From assembly GCA_964584315.1 (NCBI GenBank), contig CAZOZO010000004.1:1-64000 (forward strand): DNA of 64,000 bases. Direction: 5' to 3'. This DNA is from CAXXOK01 sp964584315 (GTDB taxonomy: Bacteria; Bacillota; Clostridia; Christensenellales; Aristaeellaceae). Below are positions 50,006 to 58,650 of this stretch, in pieces (the first letter of the stretch is position 1; every line of letters starts with the position of its first letter). A program made the position numbers and the translations under genes. The notes below the pieces were generated by a model, which saw only the letters and a list, made by a program, of their open reading frames with translations, did not search any database and was not told the origin of the DNA.

Positions 50006-50809
50006 GTGTACAGGCTTCTCATCGTTACACGGGACCAACGGGCAGAGGCGATGTTCGGCTCCATGCAGGGCTGGGAGACCATGGGCTTCAAGCAACCCCG
50101 CCTGCGCAAAACCGTGGCGGACGCGATCGAGTGCATGCACAAGCACCACATCGACGCCATCGCCATCGGCGACGAGCCTGATTTTGCCGAGCTTGCCCAT
50201 TGGCTTGACCAAAACGCGCCCGATATGCCGATTTTTGAGATCGCGGGGGACGCGGAGCAGCAGATGGAGATCATCCGGGAGATCGAGCTGCTGCTGAACC
50301 AGCTGCACACGGATGACTCCAACGACGATTATGACGAGAGCTACTACTTCAAACTGGCGCGCGAGCGTTGGATGAAGCGCCTGATCAGCGGCCTCGCACC
50401 CAGCACGGCGTATATCCTGAGCCACCAGCGCCTCTACCGCTGTGCGGACGACCCCGCCAGCCCCTGCGTGTATGCACGCATGAGCGTGCCGGAAGGCGAT
50501 GCGTTCATCACCGGCAGGTGGCACTACGGCAGCGAACGGCTGGGTACAGCGCTTGGCAACTTCTTTGGCGAGGAGCACGACCGGAGCCTGATCCATGTGG
50601 CCGTTGTGTCGCCGGAGGAGGTTCGTGTAGTGATGTGCCAGCGGTTGGGCGACGGGGAGCACCCTGTATCGCTCGCGCGGGCGCAGGCATACATCGAAGA
50701 GACCATCGAGCAGATCCATAACTACCTGGGCCTGCGCATGAGCATTGTGGAAATCGGGCTCAAGGACGGGCTGACCGCCTTTGTCGAAGGCGGCGGCGCG
50801 GACGCTTGA
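50006..50809 (+). CDS. Receiver-like protein without DNA-binding domain
   Basis: The 267-residue protein starts MYRLLIVTRDQRAEAMFGSM, resembling a response-regulator receiver fold (strand, helix, and repeated beta-alpha units to about 110, including HHIDAIAIGDEPDFAELAHW). The phosphoacceptor Asp-Lys pattern is degenerate. A second domain of about 150 residues (MKRLISGLAPSTAYILSHQR, ARMSVPEGDAFITGRWHYG) resembles the middle part of YesN-like regulators, but no AraC helix-turn-helix follows. Function unknown. The GTG start has GGAGG seven bases upstream. An SPFH protein gene follows after 31 bases on the same strand. Confidence 0.65.
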   Translation: MYRLLIVTRDQRAEAMFGSMQGWETMGFKQPRLRKTVADAIECMHKHHIDAIAIGDEPDFAELAHWLDQNAPDMPIFEIAGDAEQQMEIIREIELLLNQLHTDDSNDDYDESYYFKLARERWMKRLISGLAPSTAYILSHQRLYRCADDPASPCVYARMSVPEGDAFITGRWHYGSERLGTALGNFFGEEHDRSLIHVAVVSPEEVRVVMCQRLGDGEHPVSLARAQAYIEETIEQIHNYLGLRMSIVEIGLKDGLTAFVEGGGADA

Positions 50810-50840
50810 CGCAACCTGAATAACGGAGAGGGGTACGCAC

Positions 50841-51899
50841 ATGGGCTTCATCAAAAACATCATTACCAGCCAACTGATCGACGTGATCGAGTGGAAGGAC
50901 GATACCCAGAACACGATGGTGCACCGTTATGACATGAACGGCAAGGAGATCATGATGGGCGCGCAGCTCACCGTGCGTGAGAGCCAGGTGGCCGTGTTCG
51001 TCAACGAGGGCCAGCTGGCCGACGTATACCAGCCCGGCCGCTACGAGCTGACCACGCAGAACATGCCCATCATGACGGCGCTCAAGTCGTGGAAGTTCGG
51101 CTTCAACTCGCCGTTCAAAGCCGACCTGTATTTCGTGAACACCAAGCAGTTCCTCGACCGCAAGTGGGGCACCAGCAACCCCGTGATGATGCGCGACGCC
51201 GAGTTTGGCATGATCCGCATCCGCGCGTTTGGCATCTATGCCTTCCGTGTGGTAAACCCCGAGACCTTCCTCAAGGAAGTGTTCGGCACCAACAGCATGT
51301 TCACCGTCGAGGACGTGGAAGGGCAGGTCAAGCGTTCGCTGGTCTCGGGCCTTTCCGACGCGATCGCGGAGAGCAAGATCCCCGCACTGGATCTGGCCGC
51401 CAACTATGAGGAGCTGAGCCAGTACGCCCTGAAGGCGCTCGCCCCCAAGGTGGAGTCGCTGGGCCTGGGCCTGACCAGCTTTGTGATCGAGAACATCAGC
51501 CTGCCGGAGGAAGTGGAGAAGAGCATCGACAAGCGCACCTCCATGGGCGTGGTAGGCGACCTGAACAAGTACAGCCAGTATCAGGCGGCCGAGGCCATGC
51601 GCGAGGCGGCCAACAACCCCTCCGGCGGCGGCTTCGCCGGTATGGGCGTAGGCATGGGCGCTGGCGCGGCCATGGGCCAGATGTTCAACCAGAGCATGAG
51701 CGGCGCCGCTGCACAGCCTGCCGCCCCGCAGGCGGCCACCGCGCCCTGCGTGGCGTGCGGCAAGCCCGTGCCCGTTGGCAGCAAGTTCTGCCCCGAGTGC
51801 GGCGCGGCCCAGAACGTGGCGCAGAAGTGCACGGGCTGCGGCGCGGAGTTGCAGACCGGCGCGAAATTCTGCCCCGCATGCGGCCAGAAGGTAGGCTGA
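50841..51899 (+). CDS. SPFH-domain protein with two C-terminal zinc ribbons
   Basis: The 352-residue protein contains an SPFH (band 7) domain of the YdjI/virion-core-like type at about 30-245 (GAQLTVRESQVAVFVNEGQL, ADVYQPGRYELTTQN, SWKFGFNSPFKADLYFVNTK). A Gly/Ala-rich linker follows (about 255-295), then two zinc ribbons with C-x2-C and C-x2-C pairs (CVACGKPVPVGSKFCPECG, CTGCGAELQTGAKFCPACG). Such proteins form membrane-associated scaffolds. The family is linked with PspA-type envelope stress in Bacillus (ydj genes). GGAGAGGGG precedes the ATG. Confidence 0.88.
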   Translation: MGFIKNIITSQLIDVIEWKDDTQNTMVHRYDMNGKEIMMGAQLTVRESQVAVFVNEGQLADVYQPGRYELTTQNMPIMTALKSWKFGFNSPFKADLYFVNTKQFLDRKWGTSNPVMMRDAEFGMIRIRAFGIYAFRVVNPETFLKEVFGTNSMFTVEDVEGQVKRSLVSGLSDAIAESKIPALDLAANYEELSQYALKALAPKVESLGLGLTSFVIENISLPEEVEKSIDKRTSMGVVGDLNKYSQYQAAEAMREAANNPSGGGFAGMGVGMGAGAAMGQMFNQSMSGAAAQPAAPQAATAPCVACGKPVPVGSKFCPECGAAQNVAQKCTGCGAELQTGAKFCPACGQKVG

Positions 51900-51915
51900 G
51901 CGTCTAGCAGCCGGT

Positions 51916-51959
51916 GCATAGCAAATACCCCCTGCGAGAGCAGGGGGTATTTGCTATGC
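51916..51959. terminator. Bidirectional terminator between SPFH and glycyl radical enzyme genes
   Basis: Twenty-base perfect arms (51916-51935, 51940-51959) around GAGA separate the convergent genes. Confidence 0.85.
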
Positions 51960-51991
51960 TGCAAGCGTGGCCATGACACCATGAGGCACTG

Positions 51992-54067
51992 TTACAGCGC
52001 CAGTTCCATCCGCTTGATGATGTGATCCTGATACTCCTTGTCCAGCTCCACAAAATAGCCGCTCCAGCCCCATACGCGCACGATCAGGTTGCGGTGATCC
52101 TGCGGGTTGCGCTGCGCATCCAGCATGGTGTCTCGGATGACGGCGTACAGCTGCAACTGCTGCCCGCCCAGATCCATGAAGCTCTTGACCATCAGCGCCA
52201 CTTTCTGGATGGCTTGCTCATTGCGGAACATCGTGTCGTGCAGCTCCAGCGTGAGGGGGCCGCCGTTGCACACGCGCGTCAGATGGGGCTTGGCGAACGA
52301 CTGCAAAATGGATATGGGGCCCTTGACCCGCGCGAACAGGCTGGGGGAATAGTTGGCCGCCAACCCCTCGCCCGCACGGCGTCCATCCGCGGTGGCGGGC
52401 AGGGTGGCCGCGTGCCATACGTAGTACATGGCCGAGCCCGTGCCGGCGCGGAAGATGCCGCCCCGCTCGTTCACCTGTCCCTCCACGCTGTCGGCAAAGG
52501 CATCCATCAGCGCCACGGCGATGTCGTCCACCTCGGGATCATTGTTGCCCATCTTGGGCGCGTCGAAGCGCAGCTTGGCAAGCAGGCTGTCCTGCCCGGC
52601 GTAGTCGGTCTCCAGCGCGCGCAGCAACTCGGCTTTCGTGACGCTTCGGTCGCCGTATACGTATTTGCGGATGGCGGCCAGCGCGTCCGCGGCGGTGGCG
52701 ATGCCCGTGCCGTGGAAGCCATAGTTGTTGTAGCGGCAGCCGAGCGACACGTCGCGTCCATTCTCGGCGCAGCCCTCCATCATCAGCGACAGATACGGCG
52801 CGGGGAACACGTACAGGTTCTTGACGGCCTTCACGCTCTCCAGCACCTGCGCGCGGATGTTGCCCTTCACAGCGGCCATCAGCGCATCGAAGTCCTGCGC
52901 GCCGTCCAGCTGCTCGGCCACTGCCTTCTGCATGGCGGCCGCGAAGCTCACCGCGCCGATGTTGGGGATGTCCATGCCGCGACCCGGCACGATAAACTCC
53001 CAGCAGGCGGCCACGGTGTAGTTATAGGCATCGCGCGGCTCGTAGCCGTAGGCAAGCAGCGCGGGGATCACCACCTCGTCGTTGGCGTACTGCGGAAAGC
53101 CAAGCCCCTGCTTGGTCAGCTCGCTGCCCAGCACATACACGTCCAGCGGGGTGTTGTGGTTTACGCGCAGGTTGATCTTGGGGTCGATCAGGCACAGCTC
53201 CAGGCTGGCCCTCAGGCACAGCTCGGACAGATCGTTGTAGCTGTCGGTGCCGTCCGGGTTCAGGCCGCCCAGCATGATGCTCTGGCCGTTGTCGCCCTGC
53301 TGCATGCCGGGGTACAGGTCGCTGTCGCGGTTAAAGGTGAGGAAGAACTCCGAAAGCCACTCCAGCGCGCTTTCCGTGGTCATGCGGCCGGCGTCGATAT
53401 CCGCGCGGTAATAGGGGTAGAGGTACTGATCCAACCGCCCGACGGTATTGTGGTAGTTGCCGCCCAACCACATCGCATAGTGCAGGATGCGGAACATCTG
53501 GAGCGCCTCGGGAAAGGTGCGCGGCGCATGCATGGGTACCTGCGACAGCATGTCCGCGATCTCATGCCGCCCCTCGCGGATGGCCTGCTCGCGGTAGCGG
53601 TTGCTAAGGTCCTGCAGGGCATCCAGTATCTCCACCTGCATGTTCAGGTACTCCGCCTTCTCCATCTCGCCCGCTTTGGCAAAGGCTGCGGCGGAGGCGG
53701 CCAGCTCATTGCGACGGTCGCGCAGGCCGCGGCCGAGCAACAGCGTGTAATCCACGCTGATGTTGCACACCTCGCCGCGTTCGTGCAGCTTGCGCGTGGC
53801 TTTGAGCATGTCCAGCTCGGTCTTGGTGAACAGCGAGGGTACGGTAGGGTTGCGCCGCGTGAACACGATGCGCTCCAGCGGGAACAGCACGGGCGTTTCC
53901 GCAGCCATCATCATGGTCAGGCGCTGGGTGGCACGGTGCAGGTCGCTCAGGCCCTCCCGCTCAAAATGCTTGGCGAGGGCATATTCGTCCTGTGGCTGAA
54001 AGCGCGCGGCATGGTGCGCCTTGTCCGTCACAAAAAACTGCTTGAGTTGCCGGATCCGATCGGTCAT
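51992..54067 (-). CDS. Glycyl radical enzyme of unassigned function (PFL/dehydratase-like)
   Basis: The 691-residue protein is a glycyl radical enzyme. The radical glycine is Gly667 in RVWGWSGYF, where the usual RV(S/A)GYS has Trp in place of Tyr. The catalytic cysteine is Cys355 in TVAACWEFIVPG, with Glu357 giving the C-x-E pattern of dehydratase and lyase members. It lacks the tandem cysteine pair of pyruvate formate-lyase and is shorter than PFL (about 760) or glycerol dehydratase (about 790). AAGGAG precedes the ATG, and the activase gene overlaps by four bases. The substrate is unknown; a LacI regulator and sugar transporter suggest a carbohydrate-derived one. Confidence 0.9.
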   Translation of the reverse strand: MTDRIRQLKQFFVTDKAHHAARFQPQDEYALAKHFEREGLSDLHRATQRLTMMMAAETPVLFPLERIVFTRRNPTVPSLFTKTELDMLKATRKLHERGEVCNISVDYTLLLGRGLRDRRNELAASAAAFAKAGEMEKAEYLNMQVEILDALQDLSNRYREQAIREGRHEIADMLSQVPMHAPRTFPEALQMFRILHYAMWLGGNYHNTVGRLDQYLYPYYRADIDAGRMTTESALEWLSEFFLTFNRDSDLYPGMQQGDNGQSIMLGGLNPDGTDSYNDLSELCLRASLELCLIDPKINLRVNHNTPLDVYVLGSELTKQGLGFPQYANDEVVIPALLAYGYEPRDAYNYTVAACWEFIVPGRGMDIPNIGAVSFAAAMQKAVAEQLDGAQDFDALMAAVKGNIRAQVLESVKAVKNLYVFPAPYLSLMMEGCAENGRDVSLGCRYNNYGFHGTGIATAADALAAIRKYVYGDRSVTKAELLRALETDYAGQDSLLAKLRFDAPKMGNNDPEVDDIAVALMDAFADSVEGQVNERGGIFRAGTGSAMYYVWHAATLPATADGRRAGEGLAANYSPSLFARVKGPISILQSFAKPHLTRVCNGGPLTLELHDTMFRNEQAIQKVALMVKSFMDLGGQQLQLYAVIRDTMLDAQRNPQDHRNLIVRVWGWSGYFVELDKEYQDHIIKRMELAL

Positions 54068-54939
54068 AGCACACAGCTCCTTATTCCGTAGTGGGCGAAA
54101 ATGTCCAGGTTGATGCGGATGGCGCGATCGGGGTCAAAACCCGGCGTGTACGCCTTGCGCAGCATGGCATACTTCGCGCCCGCCGTGAGGTGGTAGGGCA
54201 GCAACTCCACACGCAGGAGGGCGGGCGAACCGGCCACCAGCTCGGCCACGGCGCGGTAGTGCTCCACGGTGTCGTTCACGCCCGGGATCACGGGAATGCG
54301 GACGATGAAGGGCGTGCTGCCCGCGCACAGCTGCCGTGCGTTGGCGATAATCCTTTCGTTCGATACGCCGGTAAAATGCCGGTGGATATCGTTGTCCATG
54401 CTCTTCAAATCCATCATCACCAAATCGAATGCCGCTATGAACTGCGCGAAATCCGCTTCCGGCCCGTAGCCGCTGGTCTCCAGCGCCTTGTGCACGCCTG
54501 GGCCTAGCAGGCGAAGCGTTTCCAGCACGAAGGTGGCCTGCATGAGCGGCTCCCCGCCTGAGAATGTGACACCGCCGCCGGTGCTTTGGTAGTAGGGCGC
54601 ATTGGGCAGGAGCCGCGCGGCCAACGCCTCGGCGCTGATCGCCTCGCCCGCCAGCCGGCGGATGCGCTGGGGGCATGCCTCCACGCACAGGCCGCAGGCG
54701 TCGCAGTCCGTGGGTTTGCCAAAGTTCAGCAGCCGCTCCCCCTTGGGGCAGGCCTTGACGCAGTTGCCGCAACGGGTGCACCCGTTGGGCGAGATCATCA
54801 GCTCCACGCGGGGGGAGAGACCCTCCGGGTTGTGACACCAGCTGCAGCGCAACGGGCAGCCCTTCATGAATACCGTTTGCCGCAAGCCGGGGCCGTCGTG
54901 GATCGCCCCTTCCTTGATATCGAAAATGATCCCGGTCAT
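54064..54939 (-). CDS. Glycyl radical enzyme activating enzyme
   Basis: The 291-residue radical SAM protein installs the glycyl radical in its partner. It starts IIFDIKEGAIHDGPGLRQTV, followed by the radical SAM motif CPLRCSWC (Cys28, 32, 35), the ferredoxin-like clusters CTRCGNCVKACP and CDACGLCVEACP, and VTFSGGEPL and VMMDLKSMD. The ferredoxin insert places it with dehydratase-type rather than pyruvate formate-lyase-type activases. GGGGAGG lies four bases before the ATG. It overlaps the enzyme gene, and its upstream region holds a LacI-type operator. Confidence 0.94.
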   Translation of the reverse strand: MTGIIFDIKEGAIHDGPGLRQTVFMKGCPLRCSWCHNPEGLSPRVELMISPNGCTRCGNCVKACPKGERLLNFGKPTDCDACGLCVEACPQRIRRLAGEAISAEALAARLLPNAPYYQSTGGGVTFSGGEPLMQATFVLETLRLLGPGVHKALETSGYGPEADFAQFIAAFDLVMMDLKSMDNDIHRHFTGVSNERIIANARQLCAGSTPFIVRIPVIPGVNDTVEHYRAVAELVAGSPALLRVELLPYHLTAGAKYAMLRKAYTPGFDPDRAIRINLDIFAHYGIRSCVL

Positions 54940-54955
54940 ATTGCCTCCCCATCCA

Positions 54956-54980
54956 TTATCGGTACCGTTAACGATAACGG
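54956..54980. promoter_or_regulatory. LacI-type operator before the glycyl radical genes
   Basis: CCGTTA and TAACGG flank ACGA at 54965-54980, and TTATCG/CGATAA at 54956-54977 form an overlapping repeat. The core TTAACGATAA (54968-54977) is shared with the transporter operator at 61018-61050. Confidence 0.7.
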
Positions 54981-55052
54981 AAGAAGTTAAAAATAGTTTA
55001 ACCTGCTTTTGACTGAATGAAACCGTTTTGGATGCTCTATTCCGAAAAAAAT

Positions 55053-56075
55053 CTACACGCGATCCAGCACCGTTTGCCCCTCGCTGAGCGTGGTGTCGAT
55101 CACGATCTGCTCGTATGGCTCCGCATCCGGGGCCTGTATGGCGTTCAGCAGCACATCCACCGCCGTGGTGGACATATGCCGCTTGTGGCTGGAGATGCTG
55201 GTGACCTGAAAGGGCAACTCCAGCCGGGAGTGGATGTAGTCAAAGCCGATGATGGACACATCCTCCGGCACGCGCACGCCATGCTGCACGAGATACGTCC
55301 AGCTCTTCCAGGCGATGATGTCGCTGAAGGCGAAGATGGCGGTAAAAGCCACCTTCTTCTTGAGCAGCTTATCCAGCGCGGCCGCGCAGCCGCCAGCGGT
55401 CACAGGCACCTCCACCATCAGCTCGGGCTTGGGTGTAAGGCCCAGCTCTCGATGGGCGCGCAGGTAGCCCGCACGGCGCTCGATGGCGCTGGAGATGTAG
55501 CTGGGGCCGCCCATCAGCAAAATGTCGCGGTGCCCTGCCGCCAGCAGGCGCTGCGTGGCCTGATAGCCGCCCAACTCGTCATTGCAGATCACGTAGGGGG
55601 TGGGTAGCTGCGCAAAATGCCGCCCGATCAACACAAAGGGGATGTGGTGCTCCTTCAGATATTCGATGTTACGCGTGCTGCGCTGCGCCGGGCAGATGAT
55701 CACCCCGTCCACGCTCTGGTTCAGCGCCGTCTGGATGGCCTCGAACTCGCGCTCCTCATCCTCGTCGGTGTTGATCAAGAAGGTGGTGTAGCCCTTGCTG
55801 CGCGCGTAGTGCTCGATCTCGCTCATCATGATGGCAAAGTGCGGGTTGGATACGTCGCCCAGGATGACTGCGATGGTGTTGGTCACACCCGACCGCAGGG
55901 ACGAGGCCAGCATGTTGCGCACATGCCCCATCTCCTTGGCCGCAGCCAGGATGGTTTCGCGCGTTTCATCGGCGATCTCCGGCTTGTTGCGCAGCACGCG
56001 GGACACCGTGTTGACGCTGAACCCTGTTTTTTTGGCGATATCCTTCAGTGTGACATTCCGCTTCATCGGTTTCAT
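55053..56075 (-). CDS. LacI-family transcriptional regulator
   Basis: The 340-residue protein has the LacI helix-turn-helix NVTLKDIAKKTGFSVNTVSR (residues about 6-25) with the hinge helix ASSLRSG, then a periplasmic-binding-like ligand domain (TNTIAVILGDVSNPHFAIMM, DGVIICPAQRSTRN, VSIIGFDYIHSRLELPFQVT). It lies between the ABC transporter genes and the glycyl radical genes on the same strand. It probably recognises the palindromes at 54956-54980 and 61018-61050. The inducer is likely a sugar or its derivative. Confidence 0.93.
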   Translation of the reverse strand: MKPMKRNVTLKDIAKKTGFSVNTVSRVLRNKPEIADETRETILAAAKEMGHVRNMLASSLRSGVTNTIAVILGDVSNPHFAIMMSEIEHYARSKGYTTFLINTDEDEEREFEAIQTALNQSVDGVIICPAQRSTRNIEYLKEHHIPFVLIGRHFAQLPTPYVICNDELGGYQATQRLLAAGHRDILLMGGPSYISSAIERRAGYLRAHRELGLTPKPELMVEVPVTAGGCAAALDKLLKKKVAFTAIFAFSDIIAWKSWTYLVQHGVRVPEDVSIIGFDYIHSRLELPFQVTSISSHKRHMSTTAVDVLLNAIQAPDAEPYEQIVIDTTLSEGQTVLDRV

Positions 56076-56155
56076 AGCACATCACGCCTTTATCCGCTTA
56101 TCTCGAATGCTTCCTATGATATCACAACAGGTTTCAAGCCACAAGATTTTCCATC

Positions 56156-57664
56156 TTACAGCGTGTGCGACAAAATCTGCTCCTGCGTGAAGGTTGCGGG
56201 GTCGGTCATTTCCGCGGAGATGGTGCCCCTTCGCATCACGTAGATGCGGTCGCTCATGTTGATGAGCTCCGGCAATTCCGAGGAGATCATCATGATGGCC
56301 ACTCCGTCCGCCGCGAGGCAATCGATGATCTCGTAGATCTCCGCCTTGGCGCCCACATCCACGCCGCGGGTGGGCTCATCCAGGATGAGCAGCTTGGGCT
56401 CAGCAGAGAGCCACTTGCCCAGCACCACCTTCTGCTGGTTGCCGCCGCTGAGAGTGGCGGCGCGCTGCTTGGGCCCGCGGCATACGATGCGCAGCTTTTT
56501 GATCATCGCGGCGGATATCTCACGCTCCACTTTGGGCTTGAGCCGCGCCCTGGGGAACAGCCTGCGCAACGAGGCCAGCGTCAGGTTGCTCTCGATGCTC
56601 ATAGGCAGCACGAGCCCCTCGATCTTGCGATCCTCGGTCAGGTACATGAGCCCCTGATCGATCCACCGCTGCGGGCTGCGCTTGTCCACCTGCCGGCCCA
56701 TATAGACCACCGTGCCGCCGTAGCTGGCGCGCACGCCGTAGATGGACTTGGCAAGCTCCGTGCGCCCCGCGCCCACCAGCCCGCCGATGCCCACCACTTC
56801 ACCCTTGCGCACGGTAAGCGATATGGGCTCGGTGTGCGGCGCGATTTTGAGGCCTTCCACGCGCAGCACCTCATAGGGGTCTGGCGTGTGGCTGCAGGTG
56901 AACGTGCGGTTCAGGGTGCGGCCCACCATCATGTTGACCACCTTGTCGTGGTCGAAATCCGCCATGTCGATGGTGCCCACATAGCCGCCGTCGCGCAGCA
57001 CGGTCAGCCGGTCGCCGATCTCCTTGAGCTCTTCAAAGCGGTGGCTGATATAGACGACGCTCACGCCCTGTTTTTTCAGGTTGCGGATGATCTCGAACAG
57101 GTGGTCGATCTCCGCCTGGGTGAGGCTGGCGGTAGGCTCGTCCATGATGATGATCTTGCAATCGCACGACACGGCCTTGACGATCTCCACCATCTGCTGG
57201 TGCGCCGTGGACAGTCGCCGCACGGGGGTGGCGGGGTCGATGTCGAAGCCAAGACGGCTGAGCATCTCGCGGCTAGCCTGGTACATGCCCTTGCGATCCG
57301 CGAACAGCTTGCCCGTCTCCTTGCCCAAAAACAGGTTCTGCGCCACGTCCAAGTTGAGGCACAGGTCCAGCTCCTGATGGATGAAGCCGATGCCCATGGC
57401 CTGCGACTGGCGCGGGTTTGAGAAGCACACGTCCTGGCCGAAGAGGTGGATGCTGCCCTCGTCATGGGGGATGATGCCGCCCAAAATCTTCATCAGCGTG
57501 GATTTCCCCGCGCCGTTCTCCCCAATCAGGATATGCACTTCCTGCTCGCGTACATCGAAGTGCACGTCGTTCAAAATCTTGACATCCGTACCGTGGATGG
57601 GCTTGCCATAGGCATCGTAGATATATTTGCCGATGTGGTTCATTTCCAATATGGTCTTGCTCAT
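56156..57664 (-). CDS. Ribose-type sugar ABC transporter ATPase (RbsA/MglA family)
   Basis: The 502-residue protein contains two ATPase domains. The first has Walker A GENGAGKST (about 48-56), LSTAHQQMVEIVKAV and IIIMDEPTASLTQAE; the second has the altered P-loop GLVGAGRTELAKSI, signature LSGGNQQKVVLGKWL and LILDEPTRGVDVGAK. This double arrangement is diagnostic of the sugar (CUT2) family. The ATG at 57664 has GGGTGGGG upstream; longer upstream frame is not needed. It follows the permease genes. Confidence 0.95.
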   Translation of the reverse strand: MSKTILEMNHIGKYIYDAYGKPIHGTDVKILNDVHFDVREQEVHILIGENGAGKSTLMKILGGIIPHDEGSIHLFGQDVCFSNPRQSQAMGIGFIHQELDLCLNLDVAQNLFLGKETGKLFADRKGMYQASREMLSRLGFDIDPATPVRRLSTAHQQMVEIVKAVSCDCKIIIMDEPTASLTQAEIDHLFEIIRNLKKQGVSVVYISHRFEELKEIGDRLTVLRDGGYVGTIDMADFDHDKVVNMMVGRTLNRTFTCSHTPDPYEVLRVEGLKIAPHTEPISLTVRKGEVVGIGGLVGAGRTELAKSIYGVRASYGGTVVYMGRQVDKRSPQRWIDQGLMYLTEDRKIEGLVLPMSIESNLTLASLRRLFPRARLKPKVEREISAAMIKKLRIVCRGPKQRAATLSGGNQQKVVLGKWLSAEPKLLILDEPTRGVDVGAKAEIYEIIDCLAADGVAIMMISSELPELINMSDRIYVMRRGTISAEMTDPATFTQEQILSHTL

Positions 57665-57675
57665 GCGCCCCACCC

Positions 57676-58626
57676 TTACTGCTTTCTGCCTTTGGCATTC
57701 TGGAAGATGATCGCCAGCAGGATAATGATGCCCAGCACCGCGCTGCCCCAGAAATAGGGCACGTTGAGCAGGTTGATGCAGTTGTTGATGATCTTCAGCG
57801 AGATCACGCCAAACACCGCGCCGGGCACTGAGCCCACGCCGCCGTACAGGCTTACGCCACCCAGCACCGCCGCGGTGATCACCTGAAAGGTGTAATCCCC
57901 GCCGCCCATGGTAGGCTGCGCGCAGTTCACGTCCATGGACAGAAGGATGCCCGCGACGCTTGCCAGCACACTGCTGACCACGTATACCGTGATGTTGATT
58001 CGCGCCGTGGGGCATCCGCTCAGGCGGCTGGCCGGTTCCGACAGGCCGAACGCGGAGAGCGACCGCCCAAAGGTCGAAAGGTGTAGCACGTAATAGAAGA
58101 TGAGGCAAAAGCCCAGTGAGATGAATACCGTGGTGTTGAGCAGGCCCAACTTGGTTTTGCCGATGGCCAGAAACTCCGTAGGCAAGTGGTTGATGGACGC
58201 GCCGTTGGAGATGATCTGCGCCACACCCAGCAGAATGAAGCCCGTGCCCAGCGTGGTGATGAACGCGGGCACCTTGACCTTTTGCACGCAAAAACCGTTG
58301 AACAGCCCCACCACTGCGCCCAGCGCCAGCGTGATGAGGATCGAAAGCGGAATGCTGACGCCGAACGTCTTGACCAGAAGGCCGACCGAGATGGACGACA
58401 GGCCGATCATATACCCCAGCGACAGGTCGATGCCGCCGGTCATCAGCACCATGGTCATGCCGATGCAGGCAATGGCGGGGATGGCGGACTGCTTCAGAAT
58501 AAGCGCGAAGTTATTGAGCGCAAAGAAGTGGTTCACGAATATCGAAGCAAACACCACCAGCAGCAAGATGACCACCGCGCTGCCGTTTTTGCTGATAAAC
58601 TCGGTTAATTTGCGGTTCTTGGGCAT
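57676..58626 (-). CDS. CUT2 sugar ABC transporter permease 1
   Basis: The 316-residue protein has eight to ten hydrophobic helices and the RbsC-type signatures MTGGIDLSLGYMIGLSSISV, GLFNGFCVQKVKVPAFITTL, GTGFILLG and SEPASRLSGCPTARINITVY. It is one of two permeases that form the membrane channel with the next gene. AAAGGATGA precedes the ATG. It starts 24 bases after the stop of the other permease. Confidence 0.94.
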   Translation of the reverse strand: MPKNRKLTEFISKNGSAVVILLLVVFASIFVNHFFALNNFALILKQSAIPAIACIGMTMVLMTGGIDLSLGYMIGLSSISVGLLVKTFGVSIPLSILITLALGAVVGLFNGFCVQKVKVPAFITTLGTGFILLGVAQIISNGASINHLPTEFLAIGKTKLGLLNTTVFISLGFCLIFYYVLHLSTFGRSLSAFGLSEPASRLSGCPTARINITVYVVSSVLASVAGILLSMDVNCAQPTMGGGDYTFQVITAAVLGGVSLYGGVGSVPGAVFGVISLKIINNCINLLNVPYFWGSAVLGIIILLAIIFQNAKGRKQ

Positions 58627-58650
58627 GAAAGTTCATCCTTTCCAGTCTGC

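Noticed and set aside
52022..54091. Open frame of 689 codons on the + strand
   Set aside because: It mirrors the glycyl radical enzyme gene and has no ribosome site or family signature.
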